Shown here: positions 1 to 10,044 of the stretch, in pieces
Layout of the letters: each line of letters starts with the position of its first letter
Position numbering within the stretch: position 1 is the first letter of the stretch
From: Deltaproteobacteria bacterium
Lineage (GTDB): Bacteria; Myxococcota_A; Polyangia; Haliangiales; Haliangiaceae
DNA: 35,841 nucleotides
Assembly: GCA_025353585.1 (NCBI GenBank)
Contig: JANXOM010000266.1
Coordinates: forward strand, 1 to 35,841
Direction: 5' to 3'
Position numbers and translations under genes: made by a program
Notes under the pieces: generated by a model
Told to the model about the DNA's origin: nothing
What the model saw: the letters and a program-made list of their open reading frames with translations, nothing else
The model's database searches: none

Positions 1-268
1 GGGCGCGGCCGGGCCCGACGCGAAGCCGCCGGCGCGCGCCACGTCGCCGCGGGTCGAGCGGGCGCTCGATGCGCTCGCCGCGGCGTGGGATCCGGCGGAG
101 CGCGCGCGCCTCGCGCCCGAGCTCGCGGCCGCGCTCGCCGAGACCTGGCCCGTCGCCGGCATCGTCGCCGAGGTGCCGCACGGCCTCATCTCGCGCCGCC
201 TCACCGGCGTCCGCACCTGGGACGGCTGGCTCGACCTGAGCGCGCTGCGGTTCGTGGCCACGCCCTAG
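1..268 (+). CDS. C-terminal end of a probable peptide ABC-transporter substrate-binding protein (partial)
   Basis: The reading frame is open from the window edge (first full codon at base 2) to a TAG at 266-268, giving about 88 residues. The visible part has a helix of the type ALDALAAAWDPAERARL, then ETWPVAGIVAEVPHGLI, then RRLTGVRTWDGWLDLSALRF. This order (a helix with a 'dpaeR..l' pattern, a strand with 'P..l..ya/pHgl', then a 'G.r....w.dl..l' end) is how many family 5 extracellular solute-binding proteins (DppA/OppA type) finish. That family binds peptides or similar solutes outside the inner membrane. Only the tail is visible, so the family call is inference. The gene ends 39 bp before glnD on the same strand. 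Confidence 0.45.
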   Translation, partial: GAAGPDAKPPARATSPRVERALDALAAAWDPAERARLAPELAAALAETWPVAGIVAEVPHGLISRRLTGVRTWDGWLDLSALRFVATP

Positions 269-307
269 CTTCGAATTACCCGCCTTGGCGGTTAATCTGG
301 CACGAGC

Positions 308-2821
308 ATGCCATCCCAGCTGCGGGTCGCCCTCGACGCCTCGTTCGCGGCGCTGCCGGCGCGGCTGCGCGTGGTGGGCGAGGGCGACGCGGCGTGCCGG
401 ACCCTCAGCGAGCTCTACGATCGCGAGCTCGCGACGCGGTTCCTGCTCGCGACCGCGGGGCAGCGCGCGCCGCTGGCCCTGGTCGCGACGGGCGGCTGGG
501 CACGCCGCGAGCTCGCGCCGTACAGCGACATCGACTTCATCGTGCTCCACGGTGGCGACGAGGTCGCCGCGAAGGCGGTCGCGGACAAGCTCCTCTATCC
601 TCTCTGGGACGACAAGCTCGCCGTCGGGCACCAGCTCCGCGAGCCCCGCGCGGCCGCGCGCCTGGCGAAAGATGATCTCGCGACCGCCACCGCGCTCCTC
701 GACGCGCGCCACATCGCCGGGTCTCGTTCGCTGACCGCCGAGCTCGTGCGCGCGACCCTCGCCGCGACCAGCGGCGTCGATGTCATCGGCATGCTCGCCG
801 AGGAGCAGCGCGCCCGCCACGCGCGGTTCGGCGCGTCGCTCTATCTCCTCGAGCCGAACCTCAAGCAAGGCATCGGGGCGCTGCGCGACCTCGCGACCGC
901 GCTGTGGGCCGGCGCGGCGCGCTGGCAGCCGCCGCCGCCCGATGGGGCCCCGCCGACCGCGCGCGAGCTGATCGCGGCCCTCGTCCGCGGCGGCCACCTG
1001 ACGCCGCGCCAGGCGTTCATCCTCACCGGCGCCCGCGACTTCCAGCTGCGCCTGCGCGCCCTCGTCCAGCTGACGGCGCGCCGCCGCTTCGACCAGCTGA
1101 CCTTCGAGATCCAGGAGGCGATCGGGCCGCAGCTCTATCCCGCCGCCGCCGTGGTCGACGACAAGCTCGCCGTCGCCCCCGCCGTCGAGGCGCTCATGCA
1201 GCAGTACTACCTGCACGCCCGCGGCGTCGTGCAAGTCACGGAGCGGCTGCTCGAGGCCGCGCGCGTGCCCGGCAAGCGCAAGCCGCAGGTCCAGCGCCTC
1301 GACGCGGACTTCGACCAGATCGACGGGGCGGTCGGGGCCCGCGATCCGGCCGTCTTCGCGGCGCGGCCGAGCGAGATGGTGCGCATCTTCCGCGTCGCCG
1401 TCGGGCGTGGCCTCCCCGTCGCCGGCGCGACGTGCGCGCAGATCGCCGAGACCCTCGCGCGCGATCCGGCCACGCTCGCGGCCGACCCCCAGACCGCGCG
1501 CCTCTGGCTCGAGGCGCTCGCCGATCCGCGCGACGCGGCACAGCCGAGCGCGCTCGAGGTCATGCACCAGCTCGGCATCCTCTCGGCGCTGATGCCCGAG
1601 TGGGCGCCGTGCACCGCGCGCGTCCAGCACGACCTCTATCACGTGTACACGGTGGACCAGCACCAGCTCTACGCCGTCGCGATGATGAAGCGCCTCGCGC
1701 GCGGCGAGCTCGCGACCCAGCACCCGCTCGCCACCGCGCTCTGGACGACCGTCGCGCGGCCGGGGCCGCTCTACCTCGGGACGCTGCTTCACGACGTCGG
1801 CAAGCCGCTCGGTACGGGGCACGCCGAGAAGGGCGCCGTGCTCGCCCGCGCCGTCGCCACGCGGCTCGGGCTGGCCGCCGCGGACGGCGAGCTCGTGGAG
1901 ACGCTCGTGCGTCAGCACCTCATGATGAGCCACCTGTCCCAGCGCCGCGATCTCGGCGATCCCGAGGTCATCACGCGCTTTGCCGAGAAGATCGGAGACG
2001 CGGAGCAGCTGGTGCAGCTCTACTTGCTCACGCTCTGCGATGCCGCGATGACCGCGCCCGACAACCTGACCGCCTGGAAGACGGAGCTCCTCGCCGAGCT
2101 GGTGACACGGACGCGGGCGCACCTCGAGTCCTCGGCGCTCGGATCGCTCGCGCCGGAGAGTCACGACCGCGTGGTCGCCGCGGTCGCCGCGGCGCGAGAG
2201 CGGACGCCCCCGCTCGCGATCCACGTGGCGGTCCTCGCCGAGCGCGGGTGCAGCGAGGTGATCGTGGTCGCGCCAAACGCGCCCGGCCTCCTCGCCCAGC
2301 TCGCCGGCGTGTTCACCGCGAACCGCGTGGACGTGCTGTCCGCCGTCGTCGGCGGCGGCCCAGAGCCCGGCGGCCCGGTGGTGGCGGATGTCTTCTCGGT
2401 CCGCGACGGCAAGGGTGACGCGATCCTCGCGGACGATGCGCGCTGGGTTCGCATCGGGGCGGACCTCCGCGCCGTGCTCGGCGGCCTGACCGTCGCAGCG
2501 CTGATCGCGCGTCGCCGTCCGCCGTCTGGCTTGCCGCCGCGCGTGACGCCAGGCGTCGCGACGGAGGTCCGCCTGGTCGATGACGCCGCGCGCGCCACGA
2601 TCCTCGAGGTCACGACGCGCGATCGCATGGGGGTCCTCCACGCCATCACCGACGCCATCGCCGTCGCCGGGCTCGACATCTCGTTCGCGAAGGTCGCGAC
2701 CGAAGGGGAGAAGGTCGCGGACGTGTTTTACGTGACGCAGGGCGGCGCGAAGCTCGCCGATCCCGACGCGCGCGCCGCGCTCGTCGCCCGCGTGCACGCT
2801 GCGCTCGAGGCGCTCGCATGA
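308..2821 (+). CDS. glnD: Protein-PII uridylyltransferase / uridylyl-removing enzyme GlnD
   Basis: GlnD senses glutamine and adds or removes UMP on PII proteins, controlling nitrogen assimilation in the cytoplasm. The 837 residues show the full family order. The nucleotidyltransferase motif GGWARRELAPYSDID lies at about 62-76, with metal-binding Asp74 and Asp76. A GlnD-type helical region follows. An HD phosphohydrolase domain lies around 440-530 (HVYTVDQHQLYAV, then LLHDVGKPLGTGH). Two C-terminal ACT domains lie at about 645-720 (NAPGLLAQLAGVF) and 750-830 (TRDRMGVLHAITDAIAVAGL), the second being the usual glutamine sensor. Length is slightly below the common 850-930. The ATG at 308 precedes the conserved N-terminal region; its ribosome site is weak. 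The end overlaps the next start (ATGA). Confidence 0.95.
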   Translation: MPSQLRVALDASFAALPARLRVVGEGDAACRTLSELYDRELATRFLLATAGQRAPLALVATGGWARRELAPYSDIDFIVLHGGDEVAAKAVADKLLYPLWDDKLAVGHQLREPRAAARLAKDDLATATALLDARHIAGSRSLTAELVRATLAATSGVDVIGMLAEEQRARHARFGASLYLLEPNLKQGIGALRDLATALWAGAARWQPPPPDGAPPTARELIAALVRGGHLTPRQAFILTGARDFQLRLRALVQLTARRRFDQLTFEIQEAIGPQLYPAAAVVDDKLAVAPAVEALMQQYYLHARGVVQVTERLLEAARVPGKRKPQVQRLDADFDQIDGAVGARDPAVFAARPSEMVRIFRVAVGRGLPVAGATCAQIAETLARDPATLAADPQTARLWLEALADPRDAAQPSALEVMHQLGILSALMPEWAPCTARVQHDLYHVYTVDQHQLYAVAMMKRLARGELATQHPLATALWTTVARPGPLYLGTLLHDVGKPLGTGHAEKGAVLARAVATRLGLAAADGELVETLVRQHLMMSHLSQRRDLGDPEVITRFAEKIGDAEQLVQLYLLTLCDAAMTAPDNLTAWKTELLAELVTRTRAHLESSALGSLAPESHDRVVAAVAAARERTPPLAIHVAVLAERGCSEVIVVAPNAPGLLAQLAGVFTANRVDVLSAVVGGGPEPGGPVVADVFSVRDGKGDAILADDARWVRIGADLRAVLGGLTVAALIARRRPPSGLPPRVTPGVATEVRLVDDAARATILEVTTRDRMGVLHAITDAIAVAGLDISFAKVATEGEKVADVFYVTQGGAKLADPDARAALVARVHAALEALA

Positions 2822-3384
2822 CGGCGATCGATCTCCCGCCGGGCATCGGCCTCGTCGGCACGCCGCTCGGGGTCTTCCGCGCGCCGCGCCGCGCGCGCCG
2901 GCTCGCGATCCTGGCCGCGGTGCTCGTGGTGGGGCTCGGCGCGCTCACCTGGTACGCGGTCTCCCGCCACCCGTACCGCTACCATTCGAGCACGCAGGTC
3001 GTCCTACCCGTGGCGTTCGTGGCGTTCGCCGGCCTCGGTGTGCTGGTCCGCGGCGCGCGCGTGACCGTGACGCGCGATGGCGTGCGCTGGGGCTGGGCCG
3101 CGATCGGGTTCCACCAGCCGGCGGCGCGCATCGCGCGCGCGCACGTGTACGCGGACGGCGTGGCCCTGCAGGCGCGGCGTGGGTCGTGGTGGTTCCTCGC
3201 CGCGCGTGACTGGGACCGCTTCGACGCGCTGGTCCGGCAGGTGCGCCGCGCCGACTTACCGCTGGAGCTCCACGGCGGACGGGCCCCGCTCCGCGCTCGC
3301 CTACAGAGCTACGGGCGCTTCCTCGACGGGCTGCTGCTCGGAAGTGTGCTCGCTGCGCTCGGTGTCCTGATCTGGGCTGTGTAG
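2818..3384 (+). CDS. Membrane protein of unknown function, three predicted membrane segments
   Basis: This 188-residue protein starts inside the glnD stop (ATGA overlap), so the two are probably co-translated. Hydrophobic segments lie near residues 29-48 and 61-79 (VVLPVAFVAFAGLGVLV), and at the very C-terminus (LLLGSVLAALGVLIWAV). Between the second and third is a soluble strand-rich stretch (VTVTRDGVRWGWAAIGF, then GVALQARRGSWWFLAARDW). Its pattern of strands ending in an amphipathic 'W..F..LV..V' helix resembles bacterial PH-like (bPH/DUF304-type) membrane proteins, but this is only an impression. Function is unknown. The link to glnD may be purely positional. Confidence 0.8.
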   Translation: MTAIDLPPGIGLVGTPLGVFRAPRRARRLAILAAVLVVGLGALTWYAVSRHPYRYHSSTQVVLPVAFVAFAGLGVLVRGARVTVTRDGVRWGWAAIGFHQPAARIARAHVYADGVALQARRGSWWFLAARDWDRFDALVRQVRRADLPLELHGGRAPLRARLQSYGRFLDGLLLGSVLAALGVLIWAV

Positions 3385-3440
3385 GCGCGCGCGAGCGCAC
3401 AGCGTCGAAGCAGGCACGCGCGCTGCACGAAGGACGGCTC

Positions 3441-3572
3441 ATGAACACGCTCATGAAGATCAAGAACCCGGTGTGGAACTCCGAATCTGGCAAGGCGGGC
3501 TGGGCCCTGGCGTGGCTCCTCGGCGTGCCGCTGCCGGTCCTGCTCGTGATCTATGCCATCTCGCGCTGCTAG
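3441..3572 (+). CDS. Small 43-residue single-span membrane protein
   Basis: A short gene with a good ribosome site, AAGGA at 3430-3434, six bases before the ATG at 3441, and a TAG stop at 3570-3572. The peptide begins MNTLMKIKNPVWNSESGKA and ends with one hydrophobic span (WALAWLLGVPLPVLLVIYAI) and a short SRC tail. It lies 56 bp downstream of the preceding membrane protein and converges with the lipoprotein gene at 3592. The soluble head rich in Lys/Asn and the single span are typical of small bacterial membrane peptides. No function can be given. The ribosome site and coherent hydropathy argue for a real gene. Confidence 0.55.
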   Translation: MNTLMKIKNPVWNSESGKAGWALAWLLGVPLPVLLVIYAISRC

Positions 3573-3591
3573 CGGCGTCGACGCTCCGGCC

Positions 3592-3900
3592 TCATCCCTG
3601 CTTCCAGCCGCCGGCGACCCAGACGCGCCGGTTCCCGCTCCGCTGCCAGCGACCCTCGACGTACCGCTGGTGCGCGCGCTCTCGTTCGTAGCGGCCGCCG
3701 GCCCACCGCCAGTGACCTCGCTCGTTGACGTAGTTTCCGTGAATGAACAGGTAGCCCGGCCGCGCGACCACGGTCTCTTCGCGGGGTGGCGGCGGGTCGT
3801 CGTATGCGACGTAGCCCTCCGTGCTCGCGAAGCAGCCGGCGGCGGGCGCGATGGCCGCGCCGGTGAGAAGGAGCACGAACAGCTTGCTGCCATGACGCAT
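3592..3900 (-). CDS. YXWGXW-repeat-type lipoprotein
   Basis: 102 residues. The start is set by a GGAGG ribosome site (complement of 3906-3910) five bases before the ATG at 3900. The N-terminus MRHGSKLFVLLLTGAAIAPAAGC is a lipoprotein signal with a lipobox ending in Cys, so the protein should be anchored to a membrane. The mature part is rich in Trp, Tyr and Gly with repeated 'GxW/GxY' strands (YLFIHGNYVNERGHWRWAGG, then RYVEGRWQ, then RVWVAGGWKQG). This is the pattern of the YXWGXW repeat family found in many proteobacterial envelope proteins. The family has no well-defined biochemical role. It converges with the 43-residue gene, leaving 19 bp between stops. Confidence 0.8.
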   Translation of the reverse strand: MRHGSKLFVLLLTGAAIAPAAGCFASTEGYVAYDDPPPPREETVVARPGYLFIHGNYVNERGHWRWAGGRYERERAHQRYVEGRWQRSGNRRVWVAGGWKQG

Positions 3901-4559
3901 CGGGGCCTCCGTTGTTGAACGGGTGAGCAGCAAGCCGGAGACCACGCGCCTCGCCGCACGGCGTGCTCAGGGGCCCAGCGCAGCGTGCCGTTCATCGCCG
4001 CGAGAGACATCCCTCGGCCTCGGCGCCCGGTTCGTCGGAGAGCAAGAGCCGCGCGCGCTCGTCGCGGCGGCGGTCCGGGGCGAGCGTCCGCGTGACGCGC
4101 GAGAGCGAACGGGGGCACGCGGACGTCGCGCCGATGTCGGGCTGGGGTGCGCGATGCGGGAGTCGCACTGGGTCGTGCTCGTTGCCCGGCGCCGTCCCGA
4201 GCAGTGTCGTGATCACCGACGAGCGCGCCGCGCGCCGAGCCGTCGGAGCCGAGCGCGGCCGCCCCGTACCAGGACTCGGGCAGGCCGCCTCGTCGACCGA
4301 CGCGACGACCGCGGCGAGCGCGGCGCCGGCGAGGTCGCCCGCCGTCAGCCGCTGCGGGCACTCCGAGCGGAGCCGCCGGCGTCGCCGCGCAGGCCCGGGC
4401 GATCGGGCGCGACGAGGCAGCTCGCCGCGGTCGGGAGAGAAGGACGGCGAGGGTGTGCCGCGCGCGCATCAGCAAGAACGTCCGGCGCGCGGACGCCTCT
4501 GTCGGGGCCGGCCATGTCGTGCCGAGCCGGTCGCGCGCCCCGGCGGGTCTCGTGCTGGC
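3901..4559. other. About 660 bp without a convincing gene
   Basis: Open frames exist on both strands, but all read as Arg/Ala/Pro-rich shadows with no recognisable domain, ribosome site or signal peptide. The least shadow-like stretch is on the minus strand around 4340-3992, with a helix-like GDLAGAALAAVVASVDEA and then disordered sequence. It could be a decayed fragment linked to the remnant just upstream (4560-4787). I see no tRNA, repeat or promoter here. An unrecognised or frameshifted gene cannot be excluded. Confidence 0.4.
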
Positions 4560-4787
4560 TCACCGCGTCCACGCGAGCGTGATGAGCGTGATGCCATGCT
4601 GCGACGCCGCGCCGAGCTGGACGGCGGGTGTGCGCCCGCGCTGGCGCAGCACGACACCGGCGACAACCGCGAGCGCGCTCGTCGCGAGGAACCCGACGGT
4701 GACGTCGCGCGAGACGGTGTACGCCGACGGCCGCCTCGCGTACGCGCCGTCGTCGGGGGCGCTCGCGAGGTCGGAGCGCGTGCGCAC
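4560..4787 (-). pseudogene. Possible remnant: C-terminal piece of a TPR/PEGA-type envelope protein
   Basis: A 75-residue frame beginning at a GTG (4787) and ending TGA at 4560; the same frame stays open further upstream into the neighbouring gene. It contains YTVSRDVTVGFLATSALAV, a hydrophobic span (LAVVAGVVL), a basic turn (RQRGRT) and a final strand (GITLITLAW). One span followed by a short beta strand ending in an aromatic/basic residue is also how the TPR protein at 34932-35726 ends (GVALYYLGTRDERASHVAV, with a final AWRF). I infer this is a detached tail of such a protein. It could instead be a small genuine gene following the lipoprotein at 4831. Confidence 0.3.
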
Positions 4788-4830
4788 GGCCGTGACATCG
4801 ACGATACCGGCCGCCGCAAGACGCGAGGCG

Positions 4831-6144
4831 CTAGGGCTTCGCGCCCTTCTTGATCCAGGTCAAGAAGAGCTGGTAGTCGGGGTCGTTCACGTCGAGGAAC
4901 GTCGCGTTCGGGTGGTCCTGGGGGAGCGGCGGCGCCTCGTAGAGCGGGCGCACGAGGAGGAGCGACTGCGCCGGGTGGGCGAGGTTGACGACCACGAGCT
5001 CGACGGCGGAGCCAGAGCCGCTGCCGGACCCGCTGCCAGAGCCGCTGCCGGACCCGCTGCCAGAGCCGCTGCCAGAGCCGCTGCCAGAGCCGCTACCGCT
5101 GCCGCCCGAGCCTTCGCCGGCGGCGAGCATCGCGGCGAGCACGGTAGAGGCCTCGCCATCGTACGGGAGGATGGACCCGAGGCCGCCGGGCGTGTGGCAG
5201 TCGGCGCAGCCGAGGCCGCCCTTGGAGGCACGCTGGAGGCGCGGGTAGATGTCGATGGCGAAGCTCGGGTCGGTGAGGTTTCCGCTGCCCTGCGACGCGC
5301 CGGGGGTCGCGCTATCCGCGAGCGACGCGCCGTCCGCGATCGCGGTGACGGAGACCTTTTGGGTCATCTCGGAGCCGCTGCCGGATCCGGACCCGGAACC
5401 ACTGCCGGAACCGGAACCGCTGCCGGAACCCGAACCGCTACCGGAACCCGAACCCGAACCGGAACCGCTGCCGCCGCCGCCCGCGAACGAGACGTCGAGC
5501 TCGTAGGTTCCGGGCTCCACGTCGAGCAGCAGGGCGCGCGAGTGCCCGTTGAACGCGGTCGCGACCGTCACCGTCGGATCCACGTCTCCCGATGCGCCGA
5601 GAAAGAACGGGCCGAGCGCGCCCGGGACCGGCGCCCCCGTCGCGTCCTTGAGCATGATGTCCGCCGCCGAGATGCCGGTGAGCGGCATACCGTTGTTCCG
5701 CACGAGCTCGACGACGATCATCGCCTTGCCCGCCGTCGGGGTCTTGCCCGCGGCCGTCGTGTACTGCTGGCGCTCGTACGCGTCGGAGACGGCCCACAGA
5801 TCCTGCGTCATGTCGGCGTCCGCGACCTTCACGGCCGGGTTCCGCGTGGCGCGGTAGTCCGTTCGCGTCACCTGCAGGAACATGCTCGTCCCCGCCGCGA
5901 TGTGCGCGAGCTCGTAGGCGCCGTCCGCGGCGGTCGTCACCATCACGGGCGGCGTGATGCCATCCGTGGCGACCGCGACCGTGTCGAGCGGCTGGTGCGT
6001 CCGGAAGTCCATCACGTGACCGCTGACGGCGTGGCCGTCCGGCGCGACGCCCGGCGCATCTGCCACCGTGCCAGGGCCGCCGGGGACGGTGCCTTCGCAG
6101 GCGGCGAGCGCCACGAACGCGATCGAGTGCAGGGTTTTGCGCAT
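4831..6144 (-). CDS. Surface lipoprotein with a carboxypeptidase-regulatory-like domain, single heme c site and two Gly-Ser tracts
   Basis: 437 residues. The ATG at 6144 has a GGAG ribosome site and begins MRKTLHSIAFVALAACEGT, a lipoprotein signal with Cys16 as lipid site. The segment after it (GHVMDFRTHQPLDTVAVATD, then TTAADGAYELAHIAAGTSMF) is typical of carboxypeptidase-regulatory-like or Cna-B-like beta sandwiches. Two tracts of alternating Gly-Ser (encoded at 5371-5475 and 5008-5106) act as linkers. Between them lies one heme-binding motif CADCH (Cys313, Cys316, His317; bases 5194-5208) followed by TPGGLGS. The tail LFLTWIKKGAKP resembles the last helix of c-type cytochrome domains. Likely an outer-membrane or periplasmic redox or binding protein; the partner is unknown. 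Confidence 0.85.
   Translation of the reverse strand: MRKTLHSIAFVALAACEGTVPGGPGTVADAPGVAPDGHAVSGHVMDFRTHQPLDTVAVATDGITPPVMVTTAADGAYELAHIAAGTSMFLQVTRTDYRATRNPAVKVADADMTQDLWAVSDAYERQQYTTAAGKTPTAGKAMIVVELVRNNGMPLTGISAADIMLKDATGAPVPGALGPFFLGASGDVDPTVTVATAFNGHSRALLLDVEPGTYELDVSFAGGGGSGSGSGSGSGSGSGSGSGSGSGSGSGSGSGSGSEMTQKVSVTAIADGASLADSATPGASQGSGNLTDPSFAIDIYPRLQRASKGGLGCADCHTPGGLGSILPYDGEASTVLAAMLAAGEGSGGSGSGSGSGSGSGSGSGSGSGSGSGSGSGSGSAVELVVVNLAHPAQSLLLVRPLYEAPPLPQDHPNATFLDVNDPDYQLFLTWIKKGAKP
5008..5106. repeat. Low-complexity Gly-Ser coding tract (C-terminal one)
   Basis: On the plus strand this is a run of 6-base units such as GCCGCT, GCCGGA and GCCAGA. On the minus strand it encodes alternating Gly and Ser in the lipoprotein at 4831-6144. 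The unit sequences vary only at synonymous positions, so the tract probably grew by replication slippage and is kept in frame. It may vary in length among strains. Confidence 0.85.
5371..5475. repeat. Low-complexity Gly-Ser coding tract (N-terminal one)
   Basis: A second run of 6-base units, here mostly GGAACC, GGAGCC, CCGGAA and CTGCCG on the plus strand, encoding Gly-Ser repeats between the beta-sandwich part and the heme c part of the same lipoprotein. Its codon choice differs from the first tract (more GGT/TCC-type codons), so the two probably expanded independently. Confidence 0.85.
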
Positions 6145-6241
6145 GAAGGCTCCGCCCGAGCCCTTACCAATGACCGTGCCACGTTCGCCTGTTACAGAAC
6201 CGTGTGTTGGCCGGGCGTGGATGGGGACCTCCCCCTCGGGT

Positions 6242-6260
6242 CTGGGGACCGAGACCCCAG
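6242..6260. promoter_or_regulatory. Inverted repeat upstream of guaB
   Basis: CTGGGG (6242-6247) and CCCCAG (6255-6260) form a perfect six-base-pair stem with a seven-base loop, 12 bp upstream of the likely guaB -35 box. It could be an operator or a transcript hairpin for the upstream region. No T-run follows, so it is not a clear intrinsic terminator. The role is unproven. Confidence 0.35.
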
Positions 6261-6272
6261 CCCGCCCATGGC

Positions 6273-6301
6273 TTGTCACCATCAGACCCGTCCCGTATGG
6301 T
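6273..6301 (+). promoter_or_regulatory. Probable sigma-70-type promoter of guaB
   Basis: TTGTCA at 6273-6278 and TATGGT at 6296-6301 are separated by exactly 17 bases, matching the housekeeping -35/-10 layout. Transcription would begin around 6308 and give a leader of about 20 bases containing the guaB ribosome site. It would drive the whole guaB-to-permease gene run. Confidence 0.5.
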
Positions 6302-6320
6302 GCGCGCCTCTCATCACTAA

Positions 6321-7796
<1,476 letters not shown>

Positions 7797-7799
7797 CTC

Positions 7800-9359
7800 A
7801 TGGCCCACCAGCTCGTCCTCGTCCTCGACTTCGGCTCGCAGTACACGCAGCTGATCGCGCGCCGCATCCGCGAGCAGTCGGTCTACTGCGAGATCCACCC
7901 GTGCACGCTCGCGCAGGACCCCGAGCTGCGCGCGGTGCGGGCGCTCAACCCGATCGGCATCGTGCTCTCGGGCGGACCGTCGTCGGTGTACGAGGAAGGC
8001 GCGCCGCACATCCACGAGGCGCTGTTCGACCTCGGCATCCCCGTGCTCGGCATCTGCTACGGCGCGCAGCTGACGGCGTTCCTGCTCGGCGGCAAGGTCA
8101 CGAAGGCCGAGCGCCGCGAGTTCGGGCGCGCGAGCGTCAAGGTGCTGCGGCCCGAGGGCGTGTTCAAGTCAGTCGGCGCCGGCGAGGAGCTGCAGGTCTG
8201 GGCCTCGCATGGCGACCACGTCGAGGCGCTGCCGCCGGGCTTCGTGCAGACGGCGGAGTCCGCGAACTGCGCGATGAGCGGCTTCGCTCACGCGGCGCGG
8301 AAGATCGACTGCATCCAGTTCCACGCCGAGGTGGTCCACACGCCGCGCGGCGCGGAGCTCCTGCACAACTGGCTGTTCGCGGCGTGCGGAGCCACGGCCG
8401 ACTGGTCGATGGCCTCGTTCGTCGACGAGGCGATCGCGCGCATTCGCGCGCAGGTCGGCGCGACAGGCCGCGTGATCTGCGGGCTCTCCGGCGGCGTGGA
8501 CTCGAGCGTCGCGGCGGCGCTGATCCACAAGGCGATCGGCGACCGGCTGACATGCATCTTCGTCGACAACGGCGTCCTGCGCCGGGGCGAGCGCGAGTAC
8601 GTGGCGTCGATCTTCAAGGACCACTTTCACGTGGATCTGCGCGTCATCGACGCCGAGGACCGGTTCCTCACCGCGCTCGCGGGCTGCACGGACCCCGAGA
8701 AGAAGCGGAAGATCATCGGCGGCGAGTTCATCGCCGTGTTCGAGGAGCAGGCCAAGACGATCGCGGACGCGAAGTGGCTCGCCCAGGGCACGCTCTACCC
8801 GGACGTCATCGAGAGCGTCTCGTTCAAGGGGCCGAGCGCGGTCATCAAGAGCCACCACAACGTCGGCGGCTTGCCGGAGAAGATGAACCTCGTGCTCGTC
8901 GAGCCCTTGCGCGAGCTGTTCAAGGACGAGGTCCGCCAGCTCGGGCTCGAGCTCGGGTTGCCGCACCACATGGTGTGGCGGCAGCCATTCCCGGGGCCGG
9001 GGCTCGCGGTGCGGTGCCTGGGGCCGCTCACCAAGGCGCGGCTCGACGTCCTGCGCGCGGCCGAGGCGATCATCGACGAGGAGATCCGGGCGGCGGGGCT
9101 CTACGAGTCGATCTGGCAGAGCTTCGGCGTGCTGCTGCCCGTGAAGTCGGTCGGCGTGATGGGGGACGCGCGAACGTACGAGGAGACGCTCGCGCTGCGC
9201 GCGGTGCACTCGCGCGACGGCATGACGGCGGACTGGGTCCACCTGCCGTACGAGGTGCTCGGGACGATCTCGTCGCGCGTGATCAACGAGGTGCGCGGCA
9301 TCAACCGCGTGGTCTACGACATCACGAGCAAGCCGCCCGGCACGATCGAATGGGAGTAG
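7800..9359 (+). CDS. guaA: GMP synthase (glutamine-hydrolysing) GuaA
   Basis: GuaA converts XMP to GMP using ATP and glutamine. The 519-residue protein has the class I glutamine amidotransferase domain first (SGGPSSVYE, nucleophile Cys86 in GICYGAQL, and His175/Glu177 in IQFHAEV). The ATP-pyrophosphatase domain follows ([14 protein letters not shown]-loop 230-236), then the dimerisation domain with the usual end KPPGTIEWE. The triad is intact. The residue between His and Glu is Ala, where Pro is usual. The ribosome site GGAG overlaps the guaB stop. The last ten bases overlap the next gene. Confidence 0.98.
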   Translation: MAHQLVLVLDFGSQYTQLIARRIREQSVYCEIHPCTLAQDPELRAVRALNPIGIVLSGGPSSVYEEGAPHIHEALFDLGIPVLGICYGAQLTAFLLGGKVTKAERREFGRASVKVLRPEGVFKSVGAGEELQVWASHGDHVEALPPGFVQTAESANCAMSGFAHAARKIDCIQFHAEVVHTPRGAELLHNWLFAACGATADWSMASFVDEAIARIRAQVGATGRVICGLSGGVDSSVAAALIHKAIGDRLTCIFVDNGVLRRGEREYVASIFKDHFHVDLRVIDAEDRFLTALAGCTDPEKKRKIIGGEFIAVFEEQAKTIADAKWLAQGTLYPDVIESVSFKGPSAVIKSHHNVGGLPEKMNLVLVEPLRELFKDEVRQLGLELGLPHHMVWRQPFPGPGLAVRCLGPLTKARLDVLRAAEAIIDEEIRAAGLYESIWQSFGVLLPVKSVGVMGDARTYEETLALRAVHSRDGMTADWVHLPYEVLGTISSRVINEVRGINRVVYDITSKPPGTIEWE

Positions 9360-9997
9360 CGGCGGCGCGCGGTCTGGCCGCGGCGGTGGGGCTGTTGCTC
9401 GCGAGCGGCGCGGCGCAGGCGGAGAACCGGGACGCGGCGCGCATCGACTGGGCGCGGGGCCTGGTGATCGCGGGCGGCGTGGGGGTCGCGGATCGGCACG
9501 CGCCGAGCCCGGCTGTCGCGCGCGGGACGTCGCGGCGCGGCGCCGAGGACGCGGCGAAGGCGGCGCTCGGCGCGGCGCTCGCGGCGCTGCCGCTCGCGGC
9601 GGGGGGAACGGCGGGCGCCAGGGCGCAAGGCGCGCTCGCGGCGGTCGTCGAGCTCGAGGTGGAGCCGGAGACCGACGGCGCGTGGCACGTGGTGATGGCG
9701 GTCCCGATCGAGGCCGTGCGGCAGGCCGTGGCAGGGAGCGGCCGGGCCGTCGCGGCGGCGGGCGACCACGCGGCGGCGGTGGTGGTGATCGATGGTATGC
9801 CCGCGACGGCGAAGCCCGCCGTCGGCTGGACCATCGGCGGCAAGGCGGCCGCGACGCTCTGGGTGACCGCGCTGCCCGCGTGGGCGAAGGACGCGCCGCA
9901 CGTGAAGGCGACCGGCGCGACGGCCGGCGACATCGCGGCCGCGCTGCCCGCGGGCGCGGGGCCAGGGACCCTCGTGCTGGTCGTGGCAGCGCGTTGA
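9350..9997 (+). CDS. Secreted LPP20/FlgT-like envelope protein
   Basis: 215 residues. The ATG at 9350 lies inside the end of guaA (10-bp overlap). A Sec signal peptide ends near residue 24 ([20 protein letters not shown], then AAQA). The next part, [20 protein letters not shown] then a stretch rich in [16 protein letters not shown], has the 'W..g.v.a.G.G.a......ar..Ar..A...A' pattern of LPP20 lipoprotein and FlgT/FlgO-like domains. This copy has no lipobox. Such domains occur in outer-membrane or flagellum-associated proteins; whether this one is motility-linked is not visible here. The following gene has a related theme, suggesting the two work together in the periplasm. Confidence 0.8.
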   Translation: MGVAAARGLAAAVGLLLASGAAQAENRDAARIDWARGLVIAGGVGVADRHAPSPAVARGTSRRGAEDAAKAALGAALAALPLAAGGTAGARAQGALAAVVELEVEPETDGAWHVVMAVPIEAVRQAVAGSGRAVAAAGDHAAAVVVIDGMPATAKPAVGWTIGGKAAATLWVTALPAWAKDAPHVKATGATAGDIAAALPAGAGPGTLVLVVAAR

Positions 9998-10044
9998 TGC
10001 TCGATCCCCGCACGCCCAAACCGCCCAGTGCTAGGTTCACGCTC

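Noticed and set aside
5008..5475. Repeat tracts that might be a CRISPR array
   Set aside because: The units are six-base coding repeats without unique spacers, in frame within a lipoprotein.
8317..8338. Loss of amidotransferase function in GuaA because FHAEV replaces FHPEV
   Set aside because: The catalytic His and Glu remain and only the residue between them differs, so the triad is intact.
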